DNA from: GCA-002282575 sp964493995
Lineage (GTDB): Bacteria; Pseudomonadota; Gammaproteobacteria; Thiomicrospirales; Thiomicrospiraceae
Direction: 5' to 3'
Assembly: GCA_964493995.1 (NCBI GenBank)
Contig: CAZBQD010000019.1
Span: 1 to 34,489, forward strand
Length of the DNA: 34,489 nucleotides
A program made the translations under genes and the position numbers. The notes under the pieces were generated by a model. That model saw only the letters and a program-made list of their open reading frames with translations. It was not told the origin of the DNA and ran no database searches. Position 1 is the first letter of the stretch. Each line of letters opens with the position of its first letter. Below, in pieces: positions 7,501-15,495 of the stretch.

Positions 7501-8049
7501 ATGATGCACACTCGTCGTCGCTGGTTATTGGCTGGTTTGTCGCTGCTGGCGCTGAATGGGTGTGGCTATCAACTCAGGGGTTCGTCGAATACATCGGGAA
7601 GAGCTTTGCCTTATCGGTTGTATGTTGTTAACGAAGGCGCTGATGCCGAGTTGATTGCTCAAACGCGTCGCGCCTTGCAATCTTTTGGCGCTGAGTTGGT
7701 GAGTGAGCGTCGGCAAGCTGAGTTGATCGTCACTTTGGGCGCCACCACACAGCAGTCGGTTATTTCTGCTATTGGTTCTTTTGGTGAAATTTCTGCACGT
7801 TTGTTTGTCATGACTCAAGCCTTGCTCGTGACTAAGGTAGGGGTAGATCAGCCGCTCATCGATACCCTGGTGCGTCGCTCGCGTGAAGTCGATCAAAGTT
7901 TGGCCACCCAAATCGGTGGGCTAGGGGCTGAGCGTCCTTTAGCCATTACCCGTGAATCGGTGGAAGTGGTGCAGGATATTCGAGCGCGGGTAGTGGATGC
8001 CATTGTGCGTCACCTACAAGGGCTGGTTCCCTTGGAAGCATCATCATGA
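7501..8049 (+). CDS. lptE: LPS-assembly lipoprotein LptE
   Basis: A 182-residue lipoprotein with an Arg-rich start, a hydrophobic segment and the lipobox LNGC, giving a mature N-terminus at Cys21 followed by GYQLRG, the hallmark start of mature LptE. LptE plugs the LptD barrel in the outer membrane and delivers lipopolysaccharide to the cell surface. Position between leuS and holA is the standard one for this gene and supports the call despite the low conservation of the family. The ATG at 7501 is followed directly by another ATG at 7504, so the start is uncertain by one codon. The stop overlaps the start of holA. Confidence 0.93.
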   Translation: MMHTRRRWLLAGLSLLALNGCGYQLRGSSNTSGRALPYRLYVVNEGADAELIAQTRRALQSFGAELVSERRQAELIVTLGATTQQSVISAIGSFGEISARLFVMTQALLVTKVGVDQPLIDTLVRRSREVDQSLATQIGGLGAERPLAITRESVEVVQDIRARVVDAIVRHLQGLVPLEASS

Positions 8050-9071
8050 TGACACCTGAGCAACTGCTGAGTCGGCTAACACAGCAGACGGCTTTGCCCT
8101 CGGTGATTTTGTGCTGCGGTGAAGAACCTCAACGCGCTCTGAGTGCGGTGGATGCCATAAAGCAACAATCGAAACAGCTTGGGTTTTTAGAGCAGCAACT
8201 GATCGTTGTTGAACAGGCCAGTGATTGGGAACTGGTCTGGATGCACTATCAAGAACAATCTTTGTTTGCTAGTTTGCGGGTGATGCAGGTGCTCTTTTCC
8301 ACCAAGTTGACCGCGGCGCAATCGGAAACCTTGCAACGTCATTTAGCCAACCCTAACCCCGATGTGCTCTTGCTGTTGCGTACTGGTGAGGTGGACAAGG
8401 CAACGCTGGAATCCAAATGGGTAAAAGCCATTGATGCCAAGGGCTGGGTGGTGCAGAGCAAAACGCTCACAGGCCATGCCTTGCATCAATGGATTCAGCA
8501 CGAAGTAGCGCAGTTGCAGATGAGCATCACACCCGGGGCTTTAGCCTTGTTGGCTGAGTGGTCGCAGGGTAATTTAATGGCGACTCGGCAAAGCCTATTG
8601 CGTTGGCAACTAGAAGGCCTGTCTCGCTTAGATGAGTCCTTATTGGCTCAAGATCAGCAAGATTGGGCGAGATACGATGTGTTTGCGCTTTCGCATGCGC
8701 TTTCAGCACAACAACCGGAAACAGCGCTGAGAATTTTGCAGCGCTTGCGTGAGACGGGTGAAGAAATCGTGTTGTTGTTGTGGGCGGTGAGCAAGGAGTT
8801 GCGCTTGTGGCAGAGTTTATGGGTAGCGCAAGCGAACAAACCCTGGCAGCAACTAGCCAATGAATATCGTTTGTGGGGTGATCGTTCCAGCTTGATGCAA
8901 CGTTTACTGCGGCAGGTGAGCTTGTTGCAACTGTCGCATTGGCAACAGTTGGCGTTACAGATAGATCGGCAAATTAAAGGCCAATTAAGCGGAGATGCTT
9001 GGGCAGAGCTGATGTGGTTGGTTGCCGATATGTCGAGTGTGGGAAAAGCATTACCGAAACGGGTTGCTTAG
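8046..9071 (+). CDS. holA: DNA polymerase III subunit delta
   Basis: A 341-residue protein fitting HolA (E. coli 343), the clamp-loader subunit that opens the beta sliding clamp. The N-terminal region (LPSVILCCGEEPQ), the middle ALALLAEWSQGNL segment and the C-terminal helical region (LRLWQSLWVAQ, then QIDRQIKGQL) follow the family pattern. The gene overlaps lptE by four bases in an ATGATGA junction, implying translational coupling; ATG 8049 is an equally possible start. An unusually high content of Gln, Leu and Trp is visible in the C-terminal half, which is normal for gammaproteobacterial delta subunits. Confidence 0.93.
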   Translation: MMTPEQLLSRLTQQTALPSVILCCGEEPQRALSAVDAIKQQSKQLGFLEQQLIVVEQASDWELVWMHYQEQSLFASLRVMQVLFSTKLTAAQSETLQRHLANPNPDVLLLLRTGEVDKATLESKWVKAIDAKGWVVQSKTLTGHALHQWIQHEVAQLQMSITPGALALLAEWSQGNLMATRQSLLRWQLEGLSRLDESLLAQDQQDWARYDVFALSHALSAQQPETALRILQRLRETGEEIVLLLWAVSKELRLWQSLWVAQANKPWQQLANEYRLWGDRSSLMQRLLRQVSLLQLSHWQQLALQIDRQIKGQLSGDAWAELMWLVADMSSVGKALPKRVA

Positions 9072-9077
9072 GTCATC

Positions 9078-9095
9078 AAAGGCTTAAACGCCTTT
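9078..9095 (+). other. Short hairpin between holA and proA
   Basis: AAAGGC (9078-9083) and GCCTTT (9090-9095) form a perfect 6-bp stem around TTAAAC. There is no downstream T-run, so it is not a standard terminator. It could weakly separate holA from proA or be a processing site. Confidence 0.3.
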
Positions 9096-9143
9096 AACAC
9101 ATGACGTGATGTTTTAGAAGGGCTCAAAATAAGGGGAGGCATT

Positions 9144-10397
9144 ATGCAGGTGAATGAGTATATGAATACGTTAGGACAGCAAGCCCGCACGGCCAGTCGT
9201 GTGTTGGCAGCGGCTTCGACGGCTCAAAAAAATACGGCCCTGCATCACATTGCTGACCGCTTAGTGGCGCAATCGGACTGGTTAGTGGCTGAAAACGCAA
9301 AAGATTTGGATGCCGGTAAAGCCAATGGCTTAGACGATGCTATGCTAGATCGTCTGCGTTTGACCGCAGCGGGGGTGGCATCGATTGCGCAGGGTGTGCG
9401 TCAGATTGCTGACTTGCCCGATCCGGTGGGCGAAATTACCGACATGGCTTATCGTCCTTCGGGCATTCAATTAGGTAAAATGCGCGTGCCATTGGGCGTG
9501 GTGGGCATCATTTATGAATCTCGTCCGAACGTCACCGCTGATGCGGCGGCGCTGTGTCTTAAATCGGGTAATGCCACGATTTTACGAGGTGGTTCAGAAG
9601 CCATTCACTCTAACAAAGCCATCGCGCAGTGTATTCAACAAGGGCTAGAAGCGGCTGGTTTTAATCCACATGCCGTGCAGTTGGTGCAAACCACCGACCG
9701 TGAAGCGGTGGGACGTATGATTAGCATGCCTGAATATATTGACGTGATTATTCCCCGTGGCGGTAAAAGTCTCATCGAGCGTATCAGTCAAGGCGCAAAG
9801 GTTCCCGTGATTAAACACTTGGATGGCATTTGCCATATCTATGTCGCAGCCGATGCTGACTTAGCTATGTCGTGGCAGGTTTGTGATAATGCTAAAACAC
9901 ACCGCTATGGCGTGTGCAACGCCATGGAAACCTTGTTAGTGGATGCTGCCATTGCCACTGACTTTTTACCTAAGATGGTTGAAATTTATCAAGCTAAAGG
10001 GGTGGAGTTGCGTGGTTGCGAGCAAGCACGTGCTATCTGCGACATGCAGGCTGCCTGTGAAGCGGATTGGTCAACTGAGTATTTGGCCCCCATTCTATCT
10101 ATTAAAGTGGTAAAGGGTTTGGATGAGGCGATAGCGCATATTAATCATTATGGCTCTCATCACACCGATGCGATTATGACGCAAGATTATGCCATGAGTC
10201 GTCGTTTTCTGGCCGAAGTGGATTCCAGTTCGGTAATGATTAACGCGTCAACGCGCTTTGCCGATGGATTTGAATACGGCTTAGGCGCGGAAATTGGTAT
10301 CAGTACCGACAAGTTTCATGCACGGGGTCCGGTCGGATTAATGGGGTTAACATCACAAAAATATGTGGTATTTGGTTCAGGTCAAGTACGTTCTTAA
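9144..10397 (+). CDS. proA: Gamma-glutamyl phosphate reductase
   Basis: Second step of proline synthesis: NADPH reduces gamma-glutamyl phosphate to glutamate semialdehyde in the cytoplasm. The 417 residues match the family (E. coli 417). Recognisable segments are GVVGIIYESRPNVT and ILRGGSEA in the nucleotide-binding half, IIPRGGKSLI, and the catalytic cysteine C258 in GVCNAMETLLV. A strong AGGGGAGG-like ribosome site precedes the ATG. proB is not in the window. The gene follows holA after 72 bases, so it may be read from the leuS promoter or from its own. Confidence 0.97.
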   Translation: MQVNEYMNTLGQQARTASRVLAAASTAQKNTALHHIADRLVAQSDWLVAENAKDLDAGKANGLDDAMLDRLRLTAAGVASIAQGVRQIADLPDPVGEITDMAYRPSGIQLGKMRVPLGVVGIIYESRPNVTADAAALCLKSGNATILRGGSEAIHSNKAIAQCIQQGLEAAGFNPHAVQLVQTTDREAVGRMISMPEYIDVIIPRGGKSLIERISQGAKVPVIKHLDGICHIYVAADADLAMSWQVCDNAKTHRYGVCNAMETLLVDAAIATDFLPKMVEIYQAKGVELRGCEQARAICDMQAACEADWSTEYLAPILSIKVVKGLDEAIAHINHYGSHHTDAIMTQDYAMSRRFLAEVDSSSVMINASTRFADGFEYGLGAEIGISTDKFHARGPVGLMGLTSQKYVVFGSGQVRS

Positions 10398-10427
10398 TCA
10401 ATCTGTTAAAGCGATAAGTGAATTATT

Positions 10428-11429
10428 ATGTCAAGTTATGTCAATATTATCGAACGCTATCACGATTATCGTGGCATGATTCAAGAAATGCTGCATTCCA
10501 TTCTTTTGGGATTAAGTGATGCGCATCTGTTTGAAAGTCCAGAACGCACTCTAGAAACCCTCGATGAGTTGACTAAGCATTATCCGTTTATTGATATTGT
10601 TTATACCTTAGACAGAAATGGTGTTCAAGATAGTCCTAACTATTGGTTTCGCGATGGCAAGACCCGCACCGATTATGCCAATCGGGGTAATGATTTGAGT
10701 CAACGACCTTACTTTCTGATGGCAAAAAGTCAGCAAAGCGTCGTTTTTACCGACCCCTACCTGTCGGTGACTGACCGAGTACTCTGTTTGTCGGGAGCCA
10801 TCCCCATTACCAATCAAGCAGGCGCGGTTTCAGGTTATCTGGTAATTGACTTGGATTTGGAAAAAACCGTCAGTTTTTTGATGGGAGACAGTTTAAGAAC
10901 CCGTTTTGAACCTTTTTTCAAGGCGGTTTATTCAACCATTTCGGTTGGCTTGTTCTGTGTCGTTGGCATTTTACTTTACTCAGGCTTTTCAGAATTGCTT
11001 AAAATGCTCGAAGAGCCGGCGCATATTGAGTCGATTCGTCCCTTTAGTTCTATTATTTTCATCACGCTGGGATTGGCGATTTTCGACCTAGCCAAAACAA
11101 CGCTGGAAGAAGAAGTGTTGATGCAGAAGGATATTTTCCGTCATAGCTCAACGCGCCGAACCATTACGCGCTTTATGGCCGCCATTATGATTGCGGTGTC
11201 GATCGAAGCCTTGCTATTGATGTTCAAGTCGGCTATTGGGGCAGGGGATTACCTCACCAGTGCCACTTGGATGATGCTTTCGGCTGTGGCTTTGATGGTT
11301 GGTTTAGGGTTGTATGTTTACCTAGGAGCTAAGGCCGAAAACCTACTGATTACGGTTAAACGTCACAAACTCGGTCATTACCAAGATGCCGGGGAGACGG
11401 TAAAAACGCAACAACGCAACCAATCCTAG
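10428..11429 (+). CDS. PDC/Cache sensor-domain membrane protein of unknown role
   Basis: A 333-residue protein in two halves. Residues about 15-160 look like a PDC/Cache ligand-binding domain: IDIVYTLDRNG, then DLSQRPYF, FTDPYLS, and GAIPITNQAGAVSGYLVIDLDL at its end. Residues about 165-310 contain four hydrophobic segments (about 165-190, 207-228, 249-270 and 280-305), with a charged stretch LEEEVLMQKDIFRHSSTRR between the second and third, then a basic C-terminal tail. There is no kinase, cyclase, GGDEF or methyl-accepting domain. No transmembrane segment precedes the Cache domain, unlike normal Cache receptors. The gene follows proA by 30 bases. The Cache call is fairly firm; the output is unknown. 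Confidence 0.75.
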   Translation: MSSYVNIIERYHDYRGMIQEMLHSILLGLSDAHLFESPERTLETLDELTKHYPFIDIVYTLDRNGVQDSPNYWFRDGKTRTDYANRGNDLSQRPYFLMAKSQQSVVFTDPYLSVTDRVLCLSGAIPITNQAGAVSGYLVIDLDLEKTVSFLMGDSLRTRFEPFFKAVYSTISVGLFCVVGILLYSGFSELLKMLEEPAHIESIRPFSSIIFITLGLAIFDLAKTTLEEEVLMQKDIFRHSSTRRTITRFMAAIMIAVSIEALLLMFKSAIGAGDYLTSATWMMLSAVALMVGLGLYVYLGAKAENLLITVKRHKLGHYQDAGETVKTQQRNQS

Positions 11430-11509
11430 TATAATGTGAAAGGTTGAGTCAGGTTGGCAATAAATATCTGTCGGCGCTGTCTGAGTAATAGAGAATTTTA
11501 ATTAAGGTA

Positions 11510-11773
11510 ATGATGATGTCAGAAGAAAAACCCGTTTTATCGCTTGCTTCTCGAAAAGTGATTCGACGCCCTCCACCCGCCATGTCGTCTGCTACTATGG
11601 ATCACCATCAGTATCCGGTGCTAGATGAGTCGGTGGATTTTATGGAGATTCGTCGTGCCACCATTGCTTTGTCTGAAAATGGACTCTGGGCAACGCCCGA
11701 ATTGGTGCGCATGTATGTCGGTAAAATGATGGATTTACCCACAGTTGCAGGCGTGTTGAAAGAGTTGGAATAA
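11510..11773 (+). CDS. Small protein of unknown function (87 aa)
   Basis: I do not recognise this family. Residues 1-25 are basic and proline-rich (LASRKVIRRPPPA), suggesting a flexible and perhaps RNA- or DNA-contacting tail. Residues about 35-87 look like a compact helical domain, VDFMEIRRATIALSENGLWA followed by ATPELVRMYVGKMMDLP. Three consecutive ATG or near-ATG codons occur at the start (11510, 11513), with a TAAGG-like ribosome site just upstream. It is 80 bases from the preceding Cache protein and converges on nadB with a large hairpin between. Codon use resembles that of the neighbours, so it is probably a real gene. Confidence 0.6.
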   Translation: MMMSEEKPVLSLASRKVIRRPPPAMSSATMDHHQYPVLDESVDFMEIRRATIALSENGLWATPELVRMYVGKMMDLPTVAGVLKELE

Positions 11774-11796
11774 GCGTTATTTTGCTGACGTTTGCC

Positions 11797-11846
11797 AACA
11801 CCTAGCTGACTCGCTGAGTCTCGAACAAGACTAGCGAGTCGGTGTT
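11797..11846. terminator. Large hairpin between convergent genes, overlapping the nadB stop
   Basis: AACACC (11797-11802) pairs with GGTGTT (11841-11846), GACTCGCT (11808-11815) with AGCGAGTC (11833-11840), and AGTCT (11817-11821) with AGACT (11828-11832). This leaves a 5-base bulge (TAGCT), a single bulged G and a 6-base loop. That is 19 base pairs in all. There is no T-run on either side, so it is not a classical intrinsic terminator, but its place between two convergent genes fits transcription end or mRNA 3'-end protection. The right arm encodes the last residues and stop of nadB. Confidence 0.55.
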
Positions 11847-13432
11847 AGAATAGTAGGTTTAGCCTGGCTTAATTGCTGGGGATAATCTAGCACATAATGT
11901 AAGCCACGACTTTCTTTACGCTCAAGTGCGGAGCGAATAATCAGCTCGGCAACCAAGGCTAGGTTGCGTAATTCAATAAAGTCAGTATTCAAATAATACT
12001 GAGCATAAAAGTCTTCAATTTCTTCACGAATGACCAACACTCGTTTTAAGGCGCGTTTCAGTCTTTCTTCTGTGCGCACAATACCGACAAAATCCCACAT
12101 AACCCGACGAATTTCATCCCAATCGTGCGCAATCAATACTTGTTCTGGACTGTCATTGACTTGACTTTCATCCCAATCAGGCAGGGCTGGCGGTGCAATC
12201 AGTTTACCTTGTGCCTTGCGTAATAAAATGTCTTCGTAAGCGGCATTAGCAAATACCAAGCCTTCTAATAATGAATTACTCGCCAGTCGATTGGCACCAT
12301 GTAGCCCCGTGTAAGCCACTTCTCCCACGGCATAGAGTCCTTTCAAGTCGGTGCGGGCGCGTAAGTCGGTGTGCACGCCACCACAGGTGTAGTGGGTGGC
12401 TGGCACAATGGGAATGGGTTCTTGGGTAATATCAATACCTAAGCCGAGGCAACGCTTGTAGATGGTGGGGAAGTGACTTTTGACAAACTCCGCATCACGA
12501 TGACTGATATCTAACCAAAGATGATCGCAGCCCAACTTTTTCATTTCCGCATCAATGGCTCTGGCGACAATATCACGGGGTGCCAGTTCAAGACGCTCGT
12601 CATATTCGTGCATAAAGCGCGTGCCATCGGGACGTTTGAGGTATCCGCCTTCGCCACGTACCGCTTCCGAAATTAAAAAAGCGCGTTCGCTGACATGATA
12701 GAGTACTGTGGGATGGAATTGCATAAACTCCATATTGGCAACACGACAACCTGCACGCCATGCCATGGCGATGCCGTCACCGGTTGCTAAATCTGGGTTG
12801 CTGGTGTAGAGATAAACTTTGCCCGCGCCACCCGTTGCTAACACCACAGCCGGTGAGGCAAGGGTCGAAATTTCATCGCTGGCTTGATTGAGCGCATACA
12901 CACCCACGCAACGGTTTTCGCGTTGGATTAAGTCAACAGCCGTGTGGTGTTCTAACAGCAGTATGTTGGAGTGCTGGCGCACTTTTAAGGCTAAACTGAG
13001 TTGTACCGACTGACCAGTATGGTCGGCAGCATGAATGATGCGTCGGTGACTGTGACCGCCTTCTCGTGTTAAATGAAACGGAAAGAGGTCGCAATCTTGT
13101 TCATCTTCGGCCTGACAAGCGGTAAAGGGCACTGAAAGTTGAATTAACTCTTCAATCGCTTGTCGTCCGTGTGTGGCGGTAAAGCGAACCGCCGCTTCAT
13201 CGCAAAGCCCATCACCGGCAATGAGCGTGTCTTGTACGTGCTCTTCTACACTGTCATTGGGGTCGAGGACAGCGGCAATGCCGCCTTGAGCATAGAGAGT
13301 ATTGGATTCGAGCAAACCACGCTTAGTCAAAAGGGTTACAGGATGATGATCAGCCAGTTTAAGCGCTAAGGATAGACCGGCAATGCCGCCACCGATAATC
13401 AGAATATTGTTGGGATGATGAAATTTTAACAA
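11831..13432 (-). CDS. nadB: L-aspartate oxidase
   Basis: An FAD enzyme that oxidises L-aspartate to iminoaspartate, the first step of de novo NAD synthesis. The 533 residues fit the family (E. coli 540). The N-terminal FAD motif GGGIAGLSLAL is at residues 14-24. TLYAQGGIAAVL, REGGHSHRRIIHA, MEFMQFHPT, the catalytic-region SEAVRGEGGYL and HYTCGGV, and GANRLASNSLLEGLVF are all visible. It stands alone on the minus strand, divergent from rseC with an 84-base gap, and its 3' end lies in the large hairpin described separately. nadA and nadC are not in the window. Confidence 0.97.
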   Translation of the reverse strand: MLKFHHPNNILIIGGGIAGLSLALKLADHHPVTLLTKRGLLESNTLYAQGGIAAVLDPNDSVEEHVQDTLIAGDGLCDEAAVRFTATHGRQAIEELIQLSVPFTACQAEDEQDCDLFPFHLTREGGHSHRRIIHAADHTGQSVQLSLALKVRQHSNILLLEHHTAVDLIQRENRCVGVYALNQASDEISTLASPAVVLATGGAGKVYLYTSNPDLATGDGIAMAWRAGCRVANMEFMQFHPTVLYHVSERAFLISEAVRGEGGYLKRPDGTRFMHEYDERLELAPRDIVARAIDAEMKKLGCDHLWLDISHRDAEFVKSHFPTIYKRCLGLGIDITQEPIPIVPATHYTCGGVHTDLRARTDLKGLYAVGEVAYTGLHGANRLASNSLLEGLVFANAAYEDILLRKAQGKLIAPPALPDWDESQVNDSPEQVLIAHDWDEIRRVMWDFVGIVRTEERLKRALKRVLVIREEIEDFYAQYYLNTDFIELRNLALVAELIIRSALERKESRGLHYVLDYPQQLSQAKPTILTPTR

Positions 13433-13473
13433 GCTGAGTTACCGCTTCCCTAGTATGAATGTTGGTTTTATTT

Positions 13474-13488
13474 TAAGATATGATCTTA
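13474..13488. promoter_or_regulatory. Dyad in the nadB/rseC divergent promoter region
   Basis: TAAGAT (13474-13479) and ATCTTA (13483-13488) are perfectly complementary around a 3-base centre. The dyad sits in the middle of the 84-base divergent gap and is a candidate operator or overlapping promoter element. No regulator is identifiable from it. Confidence 0.35.
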
Positions 13489-13516
13489 GTCTTTGATATA
13501 AGTAGCTCATATTACC

Positions 13517-13975
13517 ATGCAACCCAACCGAGATGAAGTTAAAACATGGGCCGTCGTGCGTGCTGTCGAGCCAGATGGTCAGCTATTACTGGACGTCAGC
13601 GATCAGAATGATTCCGCTTGCCATAGTGGCGGCTGTGGTGCGGGTGGTTTAGGCTGTCAAACCAATGCCTTTGCTCATCTCCTGAAAAGAGCGCCGGCAT
13701 TAAAATTACCGCTCAGTTTAGCCGAAGGGGTGGGTGTGGGCGATCGGCTGCTGCTGTCATTATCTCAGCAGGCGTTAATGAAGCTGAGCTTGATGGCCTA
13801 CGGCTTGCCCTTGTTGGCTTTATTGGTCGGCATGGCACTAGGACAAAAGCTGGCTGATGATGTGGGTGCGCTTATGTTGGGCGGGGCGGCACTCTTGTCG
13901 AGTTGGTATCTGGTTGGTAAACTTTCGTTAGACTGTACACCCAGTGTGCATGACATTCATCGTTCGACTCACTAA
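13517..13975 (+). CDS. rseC: SoxR-reducing-system / sigma-E regulatory protein RseC
   Basis: A 152-residue protein with the RseC/MucC layout. An N-terminal cytoplasmic part carries a Cys cluster (C35, C40 and C47 in HSGGCGAGGLGC), followed by two transmembrane helices at about 90-108 and 113-132 and a short tail. In E. coli RseC modulates sigma-E and takes part in resetting SoxR. It is followed by degP after 14 bases, with an AGGAAGG ribosome site for the latter, so the two form an operon. The usual partners rpoE, rseA and rseB are absent between nadB and this gene, so any sigma-E link here is uncertain. Confidence 0.9.
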   Translation: MQPNRDEVKTWAVVRAVEPDGQLLLDVSDQNDSACHSGGCGAGGLGCQTNAFAHLLKRAPALKLPLSLAEGVGVGDRLLLSLSQQALMKLSLMAYGLPLLALLVGMALGQKLADDVGALMLGGAALLSSWYLVGKLSLDCTPSVHDIHRSTH

Positions 13976-13989
13976 CATAGGAAGGCAAT

Positions 13990-15423
13990 ATGTTGTTAAA
14001 TAAGCCGTTTGTTAAGTCTGTTTTATTGTTGTCTTGGTTGTGGATTCTTCCCGCAGCTCAGGCTCAACTGCCCGATTTTGTTCCTTTGGTGGAAAAAAAT
14101 GCGCCGGCGGTGGTTAATATTTCGACGGCATCGAAAGTGAAGCCACAACGTCGTGCTGACCTGAATGGTATTCCAGAGGAATTATTACGTCGCTTCTTTG
14201 GCGATGCTTTCCCCATGCCGCCGGGTCAGGGAGAATCTCCACACGGTCGCGGCGATGATAATAAAAAAGAAATGCAGTCTTTAGGTACAGGTTTCATCAT
14301 CTCAACTGATGGTTACATCATTACTAACCATCATGTGATTGCCGATGCCGATGAAATCACCGTGCGTTTCAGTGATCGTAAAGAATTGTCGGCGAAGGTG
14401 ATTGGCAGTGATGAACGTACTGATATTGCGCTGCTGAAAGTGGAAGCTAGGGGCTTGCCGACAGTCACCTTGGGTCAAACCAGTAAGCTCAAAGTAGGTG
14501 AGTGGGTGTTGGCGATTGGTTCACCCTTTGGGTTTGAAGCGACGGTGACACAAGGCATTGTTTCAGCGAAAGAGCGCACTTTGCCCGATGATACCTATGT
14601 GCCTTTCATTCAAAGTGATGTCGCAATTAACCCCGGTAATTCAGGTGGTCCCTTATTTAACCTAGCGGGTGAAGTGGTGGGCATTAACTCACAAATTTAC
14701 AGCCGCAGTGGTGGCTTCATGGGGCTATCTTTCTCGATTCCGATCGAAGTAGCAATGAATACCGTCGATCAGCTTAAGCGTAATGGCAAAGTGATTCGTG
14801 GTTATTTGGGTGTGAATGTGCAAGAGGTGACTTCTGAATTATCTGAATCCTTTGGTATGGATAAGCCAAAGGGCGCCTTGGTGGCAGAGGTCTTTCCCGA
14901 TACGCCCGCGTCTAAAGCCGGCATCAAAGCAGGAGATATCATTCTTTCTGTCAATGGACGCGAGGTGAATAAATCGGGCAGTTTACCACCGGTGATTGGT
15001 ATGACCCCCGTCGGCCAACCAGTGGATATTAAGCTGTTGCGTCAGGGTCGGTTGATGAATATGACGGTAGTCATTGATGCTCTTCCGGAAGATCAAAAGG
15101 TGGCTAAAACCAACAAACGTGCCGGAAGCAAAGAGCAAACCGTCGGCAAGTTAGTGCAAGGTGCTCAGCTGATGCCGCTGGATGACGCGAGTAAGCAAAA
15201 GCTCGGCATTGATTTTGGCTTGCGTGTGGGCGCGGTTGATGAGGGCGCTTTCGCTCAAGCGGGTGTGCGTGAAGGCGATATTCTGTTGGAATTGAATTAT
15301 GTGCGTCTGGATTCGGTCGAATCGGCTGTGGCTTTAGTGCAAAAGCTGCCGAAAAGTCAAAAGATTCCGATGCGCATTCTGCGTGGAAACCGCGCAATAT
15401 TCTTGCCGATCGTCATTCAATAA
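13990..15423 (+). CDS. degP: Do-family periplasmic serine protease (DegP/MucD)
   Basis: A 477-residue periplasmic protease and chaperone for misfolded envelope proteins. A signal peptide ends near residue 26 (AAQAQ). The chymotrypsin-like domain carries the full triad His115 (TNHHV), Asp145 (ERTDIALLK) and Ser218 (NPGNSGGP). Two PDZ domains follow, at about 275-365 (GYLGVNVQ, then AGIKAGDIILSVNG) and 390-470 (GLRVGAVDEGAFAQAGVREGDILLEL). Length and the location behind rseC match MucD, the Pseudomonas name. Transcription ends at the perfect terminator 23 bases downstream. Confidence 0.97.
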   Translation: MLLNKPFVKSVLLLSWLWILPAAQAQLPDFVPLVEKNAPAVVNISTASKVKPQRRADLNGIPEELLRRFFGDAFPMPPGQGESPHGRGDDNKKEMQSLGTGFIISTDGYIITNHHVIADADEITVRFSDRKELSAKVIGSDERTDIALLKVEARGLPTVTLGQTSKLKVGEWVLAIGSPFGFEATVTQGIVSAKERTLPDDTYVPFIQSDVAINPGNSGGPLFNLAGEVVGINSQIYSRSGGFMGLSFSIPIEVAMNTVDQLKRNGKVIRGYLGVNVQEVTSELSESFGMDKPKGALVAEVFPDTPASKAGIKAGDIILSVNGREVNKSGSLPPVIGMTPVGQPVDIKLLRQGRLMNMTVVIDALPEDQKVAKTNKRAGSKEQTVGKLVQGAQLMPLDDASKQKLGIDFGLRVGAVDEGAFAQAGVREGDILLELNYVRLDSVESAVALVQKLPKSQKIPMRILRGNRAIFLPIVIQ

Positions 15424-15445
15424 GTTAAAGTAACTGATTATTTGT

Positions 15446-15469
15446 GGGGAGCCATGCTCCCCGTTTTTT
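15446..15469 (+). terminator. Rho-independent terminator after degP
   Basis: GGGGAGC (15446-15452) and GCTCCCC (15456-15462) form a perfect 7-bp GC-rich stem with a CAT loop, followed by GTTTTTT. It separates the rseC-degP operon from lepA and excludes the in-frame ATGs at 15442 and 15454, which lie at or in the stem, as the start of lepA. Confidence 0.93.
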
Positions 15470-15495
15470 GTTTGTTAAGCGATTTTAGGTATTTC

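Noticed and set aside
9078..9095. Intrinsic terminator between holA and proA
   Set aside because: The stem is only 6 bp and there is no T-run after it; kept only as a hairpin.
15104..15397. Minus-strand open frames inside degP, and similar antisense frames in leuS, czcA and pdxJ
   Set aside because: They are antisense to well-conserved genes, show low-complexity or unusual composition, and have no ribosome sites or known families.
15442..15495. Longer lepA start
   Set aside because: The in-frame ATGs lie at or inside the degP terminator stem; the standard LepA N-terminus begins at 15496.
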